DNA from: Streptomyces sp. NBC_01803
Lineage (GTDB): Bacteria > Actinomycetota > Actinomycetes > Streptomycetales > Streptomycetaceae
DNA: 64,000 nucleotides
Direction of reading: 5' to 3'
NCBI RefSeq assembly: GCF_035917415.1
Contig: NZ_CP109073.1
Coordinates: 4,386,501 to 4,450,500, forward strand
Within the stretch, counting starts at the first letter, position 1; each line of letters starts with the position of its first letter. Positions 27,920 through 38,386 of the stretch are shown piece by piece. The position numbers and the translations under genes are program-made. Below the pieces are notes generated by a model, which was not told the origin of the DNA, made no database searches, and saw only the letters and a program-made list of their open reading frames with translations.

Positions 27920-28039
27920 GTGTCCCACGCCCCGAATTCATCGCTGTCGCGCATCATCGCGAACGCCGACGGCCGGTCGGGGTGATCCCGCATAGCGTCT
28001 CGCCACGTCAGCCTGGTCCAGCGGGAGTCGAGGGAGCGG

Positions 28040-28900
28040 ATGATGGCAGCAGCGGCGAGCCTGCCGGAGGCACTGGCGGGAGTGGGTACGACGGCGATCG
28101 GAGTCGCCCTGATCCGGGCCAGAGAGACCGGCCGCGACGACCGGCTGTACGAGGACCCCTTCGCCCAGGCGTTCGCCGACGTGGCGCGGGACGCATTCCT
28201 CGCCCCCTCGGCGCCCTCGGGCTCAGCGGACACCTGGGCGACGGTGCGGCGGCTGGTGGACGTGTTCTACGAGGGCCGCACCCTGGCCACCCGCTTCTTC
28301 GACGGCTGTCTGCTCGACGCCGTCACCGCCGGCTGCGAACAGGTCGTGCTGCTCGGGGCAGGACTGGACACCCGCGCGTTCCGGCTGGCGTGGCCGCGAC
28401 AGATCGACCTGTTCGAGGTCGACCTTCCGGAGATGTTCGCCTTCAAGGAACAAGTCCTGAACGCCCGGGCCGCCGCCCCCGCGTGCCGGCGCGCCGTCGT
28501 CCCCACCGACCTGCGGGAGGACTGGCGAGCCGCCCTGTACGGCGCGGGGTTCCGGGACGGGGTACCCACCGCCTGGGTCGCCGAGGGGCTGCTCGGCTAT
28601 CTGCCCCGGGACGCCGCCCGGCGGGTGCTGACCACCGTGGGCGCCATGTCGGTCCCCGGCAGCCGGTTCGCCTGCGAGCACATCCGGCCGGACACGCCGG
28701 GCCTTGAGGGCATCCGAGAGCTGCTGGGCCGGGAGGAGACCGCCCGTCCGGCCGGCGGGCTCGGACCGGACGCGCCGGAGTGGCTGGAGGGCCAGGGCTG
28801 GCGGACCCGGTTCGCCGCCAACGACGACCTGGCCGCGTCCTACGGCCGGCCGCCGTCCGGCGGTCCGCACAACGGCTATCTCTCCGCCGAGCGCGCGTAG
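28040..28900 (+). CDS. Class I SAM-dependent methyltransferase (LCM/TIGR00027 type)
   Basis: A 286-aa methyltransferase of the leucine carboxyl methyltransferase-like family that is expanded in actinobacteria. The motifs GVALIRARETGRDDRLYEDP at the start, VVLLGAGLDTRAFRL (motif I) near 104, FEVDLPEMFAFKEQVL near 126 and TAWVAEGLLGYLP near 176 are all diagnostic. The substrate is unknown; some relatives act in polyketide or mycobacterial pathways. The ATG at 28040 is preceded by GAGGGAGCGG. A strong hairpin follows the gene. Confidence 0.93.
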   Translation: MMAAAASLPEALAGVGTTAIGVALIRARETGRDDRLYEDPFAQAFADVARDAFLAPSAPSGSADTWATVRRLVDVFYEGRTLATRFFDGCLLDAVTAGCEQVVLLGAGLDTRAFRLAWPRQIDLFEVDLPEMFAFKEQVLNARAAAPACRRAVVPTDLREDWRAALYGAGFRDGVPTAWVAEGLLGYLPRDAARRVLTTVGAMSVPGSRFACEHIRPDTPGLEGIRELLGREETARPAGGLGPDAPEWLEGQGWRTRFAANDDLAASYGRPPSGGPHNGYLSAERA

Positions 28901-28959
28901 CCCGGCCCCTCTGGCCCGCCGGCCGTCGGTGTGTGCCGCCCCCGGCCGGTGAGGCCGGG

Positions 28960-29007
28960 GCCGTCACCACGCGCCGTCCGCTCTCCCGGACCGCGCGTGG
29001 TGACGGC
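28960..29007 (+). terminator. 14-bp stem hairpin after the methyltransferase gene
   Basis: GCCGTCACCACGCG at 28960-28973 pairs perfectly with CGCGTGGTGACGGC at 28994-29007 around a 20-nt loop, 60 bp past the methyltransferase stop. It is followed by a T/C-rich tract. It should end transcription before the ABC transporter genes. Confidence 0.75.
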
Positions 29008-29130
29008 GCCCGGTCTGTCTCCTCACCTCTTCCTGACCTCTTCCCCACCTCCTCCTGGGGGTGCTCGACGCGCGGAATCATCCGGCATCGGGTGGAATTG
29101 GGGGTGAAGAGGACAGGGGGTGTCTGACCC

Positions 29131-29865
29131 ATGACCCAGGAATCGCGGACCGCCATTGTGGCGCGCGGGCTCCGTGTCGTGCGGGGTGGGAAGGAAGTGC
29201 TCAGAGAGCTGGACTTCACGGTGCCGAAAGGCAGCGTCACCGGGCTGCTCGGCCCCTCCGGATGCGGCAAGACCACGCTGATGCGGGCCGTCGTCGGCGC
29301 GCAGGCCAAGGTCACCGGCACCCTGGAGGTCCTCGGCCGCCCGGCAGGCAGCCCGCCGCTGCGGCACCGGCTCGGCTATGTGACGCAGGCGCCGTCCGTC
29401 TACGACGACCTGACCGTCCGCCAGAACCTCGACTACTACGCGGCCGTCCTCGGCATCGGCCACTCCGACCGCCGCGACAACGTGGACTCCGTGCTGGCCG
29501 ACGTCGACCTCGCCGGGGACGACGGCGTCCTCGCCGCGAACCTCTCCGGCGGCCAGCGCGCCCGCGTCTCGCTCGCCGTCGCGCTCCTCGGCACGCCCGA
29601 GCTGCTGGTCCTGGACGAGCCGACCGTCGGTCTCGACCCGGTGCTGCGGCGCCGCCTGTGGGACCTGTTCCACCGCCTCGCCGCCGACCGCGGCGCCACC
29701 CTGCTGATCTCCTCGCACGTCATGGACGAGGCCGACCGCTGCCACCGCCTGCTGCTGATGCGCGACGGCGCCATCCTCGCCGACGACACCCCCGACAAGC
29801 TGCGCGAACGCACCGGCGGCGACTCGATCGAGGAGGCGTTCCTGCGCCTCGTCGAGGAGGAGTGA
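29131..29865 (+). CDS. ABC transporter ATP-binding protein
   Basis: A 244-aa ATPase of the drug/lipid exporter (DrrA/CcmA-like) type. Walker A LLGPSGCGKTT is near 42, the Q-loop in YVTQAPSVYDDLTV near 88, the signature LSGGQRARVS near 138, Walker B LLVLDEPTVGLDP near 160 and the H-loop in LISSHVMDEADR near 193. It is paired with the permease 6 bp downstream. Together they form a two-gene ABC-2 exporter; the cargo cannot be told from sequence. Confidence 0.95.
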   Translation: MTQESRTAIVARGLRVVRGGKEVLRELDFTVPKGSVTGLLGPSGCGKTTLMRAVVGAQAKVTGTLEVLGRPAGSPPLRHRLGYVTQAPSVYDDLTVRQNLDYYAAVLGIGHSDRRDNVDSVLADVDLAGDDGVLAANLSGGQRARVSLAVALLGTPELLVLDEPTVGLDPVLRRRLWDLFHRLAADRGATLLISSHVMDEADRCHRLLLMRDGAILADDTPDKLRERTGGDSIEEAFLRLVEEE

Positions 29866-29871
29866 CCGGCC

Positions 29872-30609
29872 ATGAACGCCGCCCGGACCCTCGCCACGGC
29901 GCGCCGCGTGCTGCGGCAGCTCAGCCACGATCCGCGCACCATCGCGCTCCTGCTGGCCGTCCCGCTGTTCCTGCTGGTCCTGCTGCGCTACGTCTTCGAG
30001 TCCGACCCGCGCCTCTTCGACCGGGTCGGCTCCTCGCTGCTGGGCATCTTCCCGATGATCACGATGTTCCTGGTCGCCTCGATCACCACCCTGCGCGAGC
30101 GCGCCTCCGGCACCCTGGAGCGGCTGCTGACCATGCCGCTGGGCAAGGGCGACCTGCTCGTCGGCTACGCCCTCGCGCTCGGCGCGTTCGCCGTCGTCCA
30201 GGCCGGGATGGCGACCGCCCTCGCCATCTGGTTCCTCGATCTCGACGTCGCCGGGTCGCCATGGCTGCTGCTGGTGGCGGCGCTGCTCACCGCCCTGCTC
30301 GGCATCGCGCTCGGCCTGCTCGTCTCGGCCTTCGCCGCCACCGAGTTCCAGGCGGTGCAGTTCCTGCCCGCGCTGCTGATCCCGCAGATCCTGCTGTGCG
30401 GGCTCTTCACGCCGCGCGACACCATGCAGCCGGTCCTGGAGTACGTGTCCAACGTGCTGCCCATGTCGTACTCGGTGGACGCCATGACGGAGGTCCTGCA
30501 CGGCGGTGGCGTCGCGGGCGACTTCCCGCGCGACGTGATCGTCGTGGCCGGCGTCGCCCTCGGCGTCCTGGCCCTGGGCTCGATCACCCTCCGCCGCCGC
30601 ACCGCCTGA
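29872..30609 (+). CDS. ABC-2 type transporter permease
   Basis: A 245-aa membrane protein with six hydrophobic segments, starting with TIALLLAVPLFLLVLLRYVF and LLGIFPMITMFLVASITTLR. It has the ABC-2 signature TTLRERASGTLERLLTMPLGK in the coupling loop and FTPRDTMQPVLEYVSNVLPM before the last helices. It is the membrane partner of the preceding ATPase. A 17-18-bp tandem repeat follows the stop. Confidence 0.94.
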   Translation: MNAARTLATARRVLRQLSHDPRTIALLLAVPLFLLVLLRYVFESDPRLFDRVGSSLLGIFPMITMFLVASITTLRERASGTLERLLTMPLGKGDLLVGYALALGAFAVVQAGMATALAIWFLDLDVAGSPWLLLVAALLTALLGIALGLLVSAFAATEFQAVQFLPALLIPQILLCGLFTPRDTMQPVLEYVSNVLPMSYSVDAMTEVLHGGGVAGDFPRDVIVVAGVALGVLALGSITLRRRTA

Positions 30610-30614
30610 CGGAC

Positions 30615-30665
30615 CTCTTGCCCCGGACGGACTCCTTGCCCCGGACGGACTCCTTGCCCGGACGG
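30615..30665. repeat. 17-18-bp tandem repeat after the ABC permease gene
   Basis: Three imperfect consecutive copies of CTCCTTGCCCCGGACGGA, at 30615-30631 (one base short), 30632-30649 and 30650-30665 (partly degenerate), with a fourth, weaker copy following. They lie in a 268-bp non-coding spacer between convergent genes. The remaining spacer shows nothing else. Confidence 0.75.
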
Positions 30666-30877
30666 CTTCTCGCCCCGGAGCACCCGGCCCAGACCCGAGC
30701 GCGCCGGGTGCCTGTCCGTGGCTCGCCCCGGTGGTCGCCGTCGGTCGACGGCGCGGGCCCGAGCGCGTTTGGGGGGTCCCGGACCGCTCCTCTTCCGGGG
30801 CATGTTCGCTCGGGGCGTCCTGTCGGTCGTCCGGCCCGGGCCCCGCGGGTGCTCACGCGGGGTGCTCACGCGGGGTC

Positions 30878-31525
30878 TCAGTGGGGGAGGGCCGCTGCCG
30901 CGAGGAGGCGTCGCGTGTCGGCCGGGGGGATGCGCAGGGCCTCGCCGACGGCCGTCAGCATCTCGCGTTCCGCCGCGCCGTAGGGGCCGTCCGCCAGGGC
31001 GATACGCGCTCCGTGGAGAAGTAAGCTTTCCCGGCCGGGGGCCGCGAGGTGCGGCGTCAGCGCGGTCAGCGCCTCGCGGACCTCGCGGTCCAGCAGCGGC
31101 AGGCTCCGCACACCCATCGCGGCCTGGAGCGTCAATAAACGTTCCTCCGTACAGTCCCCGAACCCGGCGGCCCGCACCGACGCCACCGCCGTCCGGCGCG
31201 CGGCGGCGGCGTCGTCGCCCCCGGCGGCGAGCAGCGCGAGGGCGACGGTGTGCACACCGTCGCACAGCAGCGCGGACAGCCGGGTGGTCGTCGGTTCGTC
31301 CAGGGCCGAGAGCGGGAAACGGCCACGGCACGACACACACTCCACGACCGGCTCGGCCGCTCCGCGTGTCAGCACCGGCAGACCCAGCAGGGTGAACCTG
31401 CGCCGCCCGTCGAGCCGCTGGTAGCAGCGGTCCCCGCCACAGGCGGCGCAGAAGAAGTCACCGTCGTCGACCACCCGCCAGGCCGTCCGGACTCCCGCCA
31501 GCCGGGCCATCCTGGAGCGCACCAC
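30878..31525 (-). CDS. TerB family protein with an N-terminal zinc ribbon
   Basis: A 215-aa protein. Two CxxC pairs, FFCAACGGD near 25 and VECVSCRGRF near 61, form a zinc ribbon. The C-terminal 140 residues are helical and match the TerB-like tellurite resistance fold (LLCDGVHTVALALLAAGG, LHGARIALADGPYGAAEREM, with the acidic turn that binds metal). Its function is unproven; TerB modules are linked to stress and conflict responses. The start is GTG at 31525, with a second GTG next to it. It sits head to tail downstream of leuA but 107 bp away. Confidence 0.8.
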   Translation of the reverse strand: MVRSRMARLAGVRTAWRVVDDGDFFCAACGGDRCYQRLDGRRRFTLLGLPVLTRGAAEPVVECVSCRGRFPLSALDEPTTTRLSALLCDGVHTVALALLAAGGDDAAAARRTAVASVRAAGFGDCTEERLLTLQAAMGVRSLPLLDREVREALTALTPHLAAPGRESLLLHGARIALADGPYGAAEREMLTAVGEALRIPPADTRRLLAAAALPH

Positions 31526-31632
31526 GCCGTACCTCCGTTACCGTTTGGCAACCTTGCCGTGGGCGTGATGCTAGCCATATCCGGTCGTCCGCGTCAGTAG
31601 TGCGTCGGCAAAACCGGTCCGGAAGCAAGGGG

Positions 31633-33504
<1,872 letters not shown>

Positions 33505-33552
33505 CTACAGACCCTCGCCGCGGCGGCTAAGAAGGAGCATCCCGATACGCAT
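33505..33552 (-). CDS. leuA leader peptide
   Basis: A 15-codon frame reading MRIGMLLLSRRGEGL, with three consecutive Leu codons (CTC CTT CTT), starting at ATG 33552 (or 33540) and stopping with TAG about 100 bp before leuA. Streptomycetes are known to carry Leu-rich leader peptides ahead of leuA. Stalling of the ribosome at the Leu codons when charged tRNA-Leu is scarce would change folding of the downstream hairpin and allow leuA expression. The gene is too short to verify by homology alone. Confidence 0.75.
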   Translation of the reverse strand: MRIGMLLLSRRGEGL

Positions 33553-33941
33553 CGCGAACGTAAGCCTAACCCCGGCCGCGCCACCGGCCCCCGCCGTATC
33601 AGCATCCGAGACACAGGCCACACCTCATCACCGCGTTACTCACCGGGGAGTACGGGGAGTGACGGCCGCCCCTGGCCACCGTACGCAGTGCCCGGGACCT
33701 CGGTCCGCCGGGTGACGAAACGGCTCCCGCGCGTCGGACGTCCGGAGACGTCAGCCCGTGACGACGACCGAGAAGGAGACCCGACCAGGGGGCACCGGCC
33801 GTGGAGACACCACCCGCACCGGACCGGCGGGCGCCACCGCCCCGGCGCGGGAGAGCACGCGCCCTGCCGAGGGCGCTCCTCGCGCCGTGGGCGGCGCCGC
33901 TCGCCGCCGCCGTATCGTCCCGCTTTCCTGAGCCCCGGTGC
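33553..33941. other. Gene-free 389 bp between leuA leader and lipoprotein gene
   Basis: This stretch should contain the leuA promoter near its left end and the terminator of the lipoprotein gene near its right end. The frames here are Arg/Pro-rich with no recognisable protein. I see no RNA gene and no clear repeat. Confidence 0.5.
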
Positions 33942-34835
33942 TCAGAGCTGCGACAGCGTCAGCATCAGCCCGACATCCGTGCTCAGCAGCCGCCCCGGCA
34001 CCTGCTCGGGAGCGGTGTCGGGGACCGTGACCCGCACGCCGTCCGCGCCGTCCAGCGAGGTGACCTCGGCGTCCGGGTACGTCTCCGGGTGGGCCTCGAT
34101 CGTGTCCCGCAGCAACCCGGCCGCCTCGTCGGCCGTCCCGCCGTCGTCGGTCAGCACGCACAGCACCGTCGCCGTCTCCTCGGGGGAGTCCGCCACGTGT
34201 CCGTAGGCGTACAGCGGGATCGCCGCGCCCTCCTCGCCCTGGATGAAGTCGGCCCGGTAGACGTCGCCCAAGCAGTCCGTCACCTCGCCGTAGGCGGGCT
34301 CGTCGGCCAGGGATTCGCCCTCCGACAGCCGGGCGGGCGTGAAGTCCTCGTCGCCCCAGGCGATCTGGCCACCGGAGACCTGGAACGTGATCCCGGCCTC
34401 CTCGTCGCGCCAGAGCCCGTCCTCCCGCTCGAACCCGTCGTCCTCCAGGGCCTCGGTGACATCGTCCTCGTCGAAGCGGCCCACCCAGTACCCGTAGTGG
34501 TCGTGGAAGCCGACCGTCACGGTCGCCTCCGCGCCGGCCGGGTCGAGGCCGTAGCGGTTCCCCGGCAGGTCGTAGCCGGCCAGCAACGGGGTGCCGAGGT
34601 CCGCGACGAACGCGAAGCGCTCGGGGTCCTCGTCCACCAGCTCGTTCGCCCGCTCCGCGTCCACGAACGTCACCCCGTCCGGCGGCAGGACCGTGTACCG
34701 CACCTGCTCCAGCACCCCCGGCAGCGCCGTTTCGGCGCCCCCCGCGCCCATGCAGCCCGTCGCGGTCAGCAGAACGGAGATCGCCGCGCCCGCGCCCGCG
34801 GCCGACCGGTATCCGCGGCACCTGTCGCTCGACAT
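33942..34835 (-). CDS. Predicted lipoprotein, acidic, unknown function
   Basis: A 297-aa exported protein. The signal peptide AGAGAAISVLLTATGCMG ends with a lipobox-like LTATGC, so Cys28 should be lipidated. The mature part is very acidic (DEDDVTEALEDDGFERED, DEEAGITF) and carries a pair of Cys (VTDCLGDVY and TVLCVLTDD) that could form a disulfide. Proteins of this type are scattered through streptomycetes without assigned roles. It is followed by non-coding sequence and preceded by a phosphatase remnant. Confidence 0.8.
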   Translation of the reverse strand: MSSDRCRGYRSAAGAGAAISVLLTATGCMGAGGAETALPGVLEQVRYTVLPPDGVTFVDAERANELVDEDPERFAFVADLGTPLLAGYDLPGNRYGLDPAGAEATVTVGFHDHYGYWVGRFDEDDVTEALEDDGFEREDGLWRDEEAGITFQVSGGQIAWGDEDFTPARLSEGESLADEPAYGEVTDCLGDVYRADFIQGEEGAAIPLYAYGHVADSPEETATVLCVLTDDGGTADEAAGLLRDTIEAHPETYPDAEVTSLDGADGVRVTVPDTAPEQVPGRLLSTDVGLMLTLSQL

Positions 34836-34849
34836 GGACGGAGCCTAGT

Positions 34850-35134
34850 TCCCCCGGCCTCCTGCGGCACACGCCCCCCAGTCGTCCGCCGCACCGCCAG
34901 GATCGCGGTGTCGTCCGCGAGTCTGCCGCGCGTGTGGGCCACGACGGCCTCCTCCCCCCGTGCCACCACCGCGCCCGGCGCCGGATCGCCGCCCCGCGCC
35001 AGATGATCGGACAGCCGCGGGAACGCGCCGTCCGGGTCGCGGGCCTCCGTGACGTCGTCGGTGACCAGCGGCAGTGTCTCGTCGGCGGCGAACGGCACCC
35101 GCAGTACCGGCGGCAGCCCGCCGGTCAGCGTCGT
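34850..35134 (-). pseudogene. C-terminal fragment of a SpoIIE/PP2C-type phosphatase
   Basis: The minus strand reads PPVLRVPFAADETLPLVTDD, then VTEARDPDGAFPRLSDHL, and AVVAHTRGRLADDTAILAVR. This matches the last 90 residues of PP2C (SpoIIE) phosphatases of streptomycetes, including the metal Asp-Asp of LADDTAIL. The glycine of the usual LVTDGVTEARD has become Asp (LVTDDVTEARD), so a metal-site neighbour is altered. There is no PP2C start, no GAF or PAS domain and no start codon context. A second, unrelated piece of the same family lies at 6352-6883. Confidence 0.72.
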
Positions 35135-35292
35135 TCCAGCGGCCGATGCGCGGCACCGGCTCGTTGGGGGAACAGCAGGCTGCGGTGCCACCGTTGGCGC
35201 GGGAGCGAGGGGCTCACGGGTTCACCATCCGGGAACGCCGCCGGACCGCCCGGCGGAGGTGGGCCGCTCGGGGCATGGGCCAGAATGGCGGC

Positions 35293-36042
35293 ATGAGTCT
35301 GTTCCGCGACGACGGCATCGTGCTGCGCACCCAGAAGCTGGGTGAAGCGGACCGGATCATCACGCTGCTCACGCGCGGACACGGCCGGGTGCGGGCGGTG
35401 GCGCGCGGGGTGCGGCGGACGAAGTCGAAGTTCGGGGCCCGCCTGGAGCCGTTCTCCCACGTCGACGTCCAGTTCTTCGCGCGGGGCAGCGCCCTGATCG
35501 GGCGCGGGCTGCCGCTGTGCACGCAGACCGAGACCATCGCGCCCTACGGCCGGCACATCGTCGACGACTACGGCCGGTACACGGCGGGCACGGCGATGCT
35601 GGAGACGGCGGAACGATTCACCGACCACGAGGGCGAGCCGAACGTGCAGCAGTACCTGCTGCTGATCGGTGCGCTGCGAACCCTGGCCGCCGAGGCGCAC
35701 GCGCCCGGGCTCGTGCTGGACGCGTTCCTGCTGCGCTCGCTCGCCGTCGGCGGCTACGCGCCGAGCTTCGCCGACTGCGCGCGCTGCGGACTGCCGGGAC
35801 CCAACCGGTTCTTCTCACTGGCCGCGGGCGGTTCGGTGTGCGGCGACTGCCGAGTGCCGGGCAGCGTCGTGCCGTCCCCCGAGGCGCTGCGGCTGCTCGG
35901 CGCGCTGCTGACCGGGGACTGGGAGACGGCCGACGGCGCGGAGCCGCGCCACGTCCGGGAGGGCAGCGGCCTGGTCTCCGCGTATCTGCACTGGCATCTG
36001 GAGCGCGGACTGCGATCCCTGAGGTTCGTCGAGAAGGGCTGA
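35293..36042 (+). CDS. recO: DNA repair protein RecO
   Basis: A 249-aa recombination mediator that works with RecF and RecR to load RecA on SSB-coated DNA. The N-terminal OB fold starts MSLFRDDGIVLRTQKLGEAD and includes RIITLLTRGHGRVRAVARGV. The zinc-binding C-terminal half has CARCGLP and CGDCRVP (CxxC pairs) near 178 and 195. The ATG at 35293 fits the family start. uppS follows 48 bp downstream, the conserved actinobacterial order. Confidence 0.96.
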   Translation: MSLFRDDGIVLRTQKLGEADRIITLLTRGHGRVRAVARGVRRTKSKFGARLEPFSHVDVQFFARGSALIGRGLPLCTQTETIAPYGRHIVDDYGRYTAGTAMLETAERFTDHEGEPNVQQYLLLIGALRTLAAEAHAPGLVLDAFLLRSLAVGGYAPSFADCARCGLPGPNRFFSLAAGGSVCGDCRVPGSVVPSPEALRLLGALLTGDWETADGAEPRHVREGSGLVSAYLHWHLERGLRSLRFVEKG

Positions 36043-36090
36043 CCGGGATACGCTCGACGGCAGGACCGCACCGACTACTGGAGTTCTCCT

Positions 36091-36969
36091 ATGGCCCCCC
36101 GCGGAATGCTGTCGTCGCGGCAGCGTCGCGAGTACCGTGCCCCCGATCCGCACCCGTCCGGCGCTCGCCCGCCCAAGCTGCCCGGCGAGCTCGTGCCCTC
36201 GCATGTGGCGGTCGTCATGGACGGGAACGGCCGGTGGGCCAAGGAGCGCGGACTGCCCCGCACCGAGGGGCACAAGCGGGGCGAGGCCGTGGTCCTCGAA
36301 GTGGTCAAGGGCTGCCTGGAGATCGGGGTGAAGAACCTCTCGCTCTACGCCTTCTCCACGGAGAACTGGAAGCGCTCCCCGGAGGAGGTGCGCTTCCTGA
36401 TGGGCTTCAACCGGGACGTCATCGACCGCCGCACCGACGAGCTGCACGCGATGGGCGTGCGCGTGCGGTGGGCGGGGCGCGAGCCGAAGCTGTGGAAGTC
36501 GGTGATCCGCAAGCTCCAGACGGCTGAGGAGCGCACCCGGGACAACGACGCGATGACGCTCTACATGTGCGTCAACTACGGCGGGCGCGCGGAGATCGCG
36601 GACGCGGCGGCGCGGCTGGCCCACGACGTGCGGGCCGGGCGGATAGCGCCGGAGAAGGTCACCGAGAAGACCCTGGCCGAGTACATGTACTTCCCGGACA
36701 TGCCGGACGTGGATCTCTTCCTGCGGCCCTCGGGGGAGCAGCGCGTCTCCAACTACCTGATCTGGCAGAGCGCCTACGCCGAGATGGTCTTCCAGGACGT
36801 CCTGTGGCCGGACTTCGACCGCCGCGACCTGTGGAACGCCTGTCTCCAGTACGCCTCCCGCGACCGCCGCTTCGGTGGCGCCATCCCCAACGAGGTCGCC
36901 TTCCCCGATCGGATGGGCCCGACCGATCAGGCGAGTCCGACCGATCAGGCGGGTCCGATCGCCGGGTGA
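36091..36969 (+). CDS. uppS: Isoprenyl transferase (undecaprenyl/decaprenyl diphosphate synthase)
   Basis: A 292-aa cis-prenyltransferase making the polyprenyl diphosphate carrier for cell-wall synthesis. The catalytic Asp and diphosphate loop [20 protein letters not shown] is near 44, the [11 protein letters not shown] motif near 91 and [20 protein letters not shown] near 208. The extreme C-terminus has a short duplicated tail, [13 protein letters not shown], encoded by a 15-bp tandem repeat (GTCCGACCGATCAGGC type). Beyond the family core this tail is unlikely to matter. Zur follows on the other strand, converging. Confidence 0.97.
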   Translation: MAPRGMLSSRQRREYRAPDPHPSGARPPKLPGELVPSHVAVVMDGNGRWAKERGLPRTEGHKRGEAVVLEVVKGCLEIGVKNLSLYAFSTENWKRSPEEVRFLMGFNRDVIDRRTDELHAMGVRVRWAGREPKLWKSVIRKLQTAEERTRDNDAMTLYMCVNYGGRAEIADAAARLAHDVRAGRIAPEKVTEKTLAEYMYFPDMPDVDLFLRPSGEQRVSNYLIWQSAYAEMVFQDVLWPDFDRRDLWNACLQYASRDRRFGGAIPNEVAFPDRMGPTDQASPTDQAGPIAG

Positions 36970-37012
36970 TGCCGCCGCCGGGCCGCCGGCGGCGTGCGCG
37001 CGCCGCGGACGG

Positions 37013-37441
37013 TCAGCCGCGCCGCGGGTCGGGGCAGCCGGCGCAGTCGCCGCAGGTGCCGACGATCTCCACGGTGTGGTCCACGTCCACGAAGCCGTGC
37101 TCGCTGGCGACGGCGTCCGCCCACTTCTCCACGACCGGGCCGGCCACTTCCACCGCCTTGCCGCAGGAGCGGCAGACCAGATGGTGGTGGTGCTCCCCGG
37201 TGCTGCACCTGCGGTAGACGGCCTCGCCCTCGCTGGTGCGCAGAACGTCGACCTCACCCGCGTCGGCGAGGGACTGGAGCGTGCGGTAGACGGTCGTCAG
37301 ACCGACCGAGTCGCCGCGGTGCTTGAGCATGTCGTGCAGCTCCTGCGCGCTGCGGAACTCGTCGACCTCGGCGAGCGCGGCCGCCACCGCCGCGCGCTGG
37401 CGCGTCGACCGGCCGCGCACCGGCGGTTCTGCCGTCCCCAC
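37013..37441 (-). CDS. zur: Zinc uptake regulator Zur (Fur family)
   Basis: A 142-aa Fur-family repressor. It has a winged helix (STRQRAAVAAALAEVDEFRS, LTTVYRTLQSLADAGEVDVL), the HHHHLVCRSCGKAVEV metal-site region near 84 and a second CxxC pair in CGDCAGC at the end for structural zinc. Together with the adjacent znuBCA genes and the Zur boxes in front of znuA, this identifies it as Zur rather than Fur. In the zinc-replete state it represses znuA and alternative ribosomal protein genes. The start GTG 37441 has GGAGGC upstream. Confidence 0.94.
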   Translation of the reverse strand: MGTAEPPVRGRSTRQRAAVAAALAEVDEFRSAQELHDMLKHRGDSVGLTTVYRTLQSLADAGEVDVLRTSEGEAVYRRCSTGEHHHHLVCRSCGKAVEVAGPVVEKWADAVASEHGFVDVDHTVEIVGTCGDCAGCPDPRRG

Positions 37442-37500
37442 GAGTGGGCCTCCTTGCGTCTGCCGTCCCTGCCTGGCCAGGGTATCCGCTTTCCCGGGGG

Positions 37501-38379
37501 TCACGGACGGGCGGCCAGGGCGGGCTCCCCACCCGGCTGCTCCGCCCCGGCGGCGGCCCGGCGGGCCCGGTGCCGGGCGAGGGGGAGGGCGAGCAGAGAG
37601 ATCACGACGAACAGGCCGAGCGCGAAGAGCACGATCGTGGCCCCGGGCGGGACGTCGGCGTAGAACGAGGTGACCGTCCCGGAGACCGACACCAGCAGGC
37701 CGATGACCATCGCCATCACCAGGGTCAGTGCGAAGCCGCGCGTCGCCTGCTGGGCCGCCACCACCGGGATCACCATCAGGGCGCTGACCAGCAGCAGACC
37801 GACGACCCGCATGGCGATGGTGACCGTGGCCGCCGCGGTGACGGCCAGCAGGAGGTTGAGCGCGCGCACCGGCAGGCCGGTGACGCGGGCGAACTCCTCG
37901 TCCTGGCAGACCGCGAAGAGCTGGCGGCGCAGACCGAGGGAGACCAGCAGCACGAACGCCGCGAGCCCGGTGATCGCGGTGATGTCGGAGGGGGAGACGG
38001 TGGTGACCGAGCCCCAGAGGTAGGACGTCAGATTCGCCGTGGAGCCGCCGGGCGCCAGGTTGATGATCATCACGCCGCCCGCCATGCCGCCGTAGAAAAG
38101 CATGGCCAGGGCGATGTCGCCGCGCGCCCGGCCCGAGGAGCGCAGCAGCTCCATGGCGACCGCGCCGATCGCGGAGACGGCGACCGCCATCCACACCGGG
38201 TTGGTGCTGAGCAGGAAGCCGAGGGCGACGCCGGTCAGGGCGACGTGTCCGATGCCGTCGCCCATCAGGGCCTGGCGGCGCTGCACGAGGTAGATCCCGA
38301 CGGCCGGGGCGGCGACGCCGATCAGCAGCGCGGCCAGCAGGGCCCGCTGCATGAAGGGGTAGTCCAGGACTTCGAACAT
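37501..38379 (-). CDS. znuB: Zinc ABC transporter permease ZnuB
   Basis: A 292-aa membrane protein of the metal ABC-3 permease family, with about eight hydrophobic helices (FMQRALLAALLIGVAAPAVG at the N-terminus, then LMGDGIGHVALTGVALGFLL). It ends with the ABC-3 TM signature VSALMVIPVVAAQQATRGF. It is the membrane channel for zinc import with ZnuC and ZnuA. The start ATG at 38379 is 7 bp from the znuC stop. Transcription runs znuA to znuC to znuB and towards zur. Confidence 0.95.
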   Translation of the reverse strand: MFEVLDYPFMQRALLAALLIGVAAPAVGIYLVQRRQALMGDGIGHVALTGVALGFLLSTNPVWMAVAVSAIGAVAMELLRSSGRARGDIALAMLFYGGMAGGVMIINLAPGGSTANLTSYLWGSVTTVSPSDITAITGLAAFVLLVSLGLRRQLFAVCQDEEFARVTGLPVRALNLLLAVTAAATVTIAMRVVGLLLVSALMVIPVVAAQQATRGFALTLVMAMVIGLLVSVSGTVTSFYADVPPGATIVLFALGLFVVISLLALPLARHRARRAAAGAEQPGGEPALAARP

Positions 38380-38386
38380 CAGGGCA

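Noticed and set aside
33801..35006. A 401-aa plus-strand frame opposite the lipoprotein gene
   Set aside because: Antisense to a clear lipoprotein gene with signal peptide and lipobox, and biased in composition.
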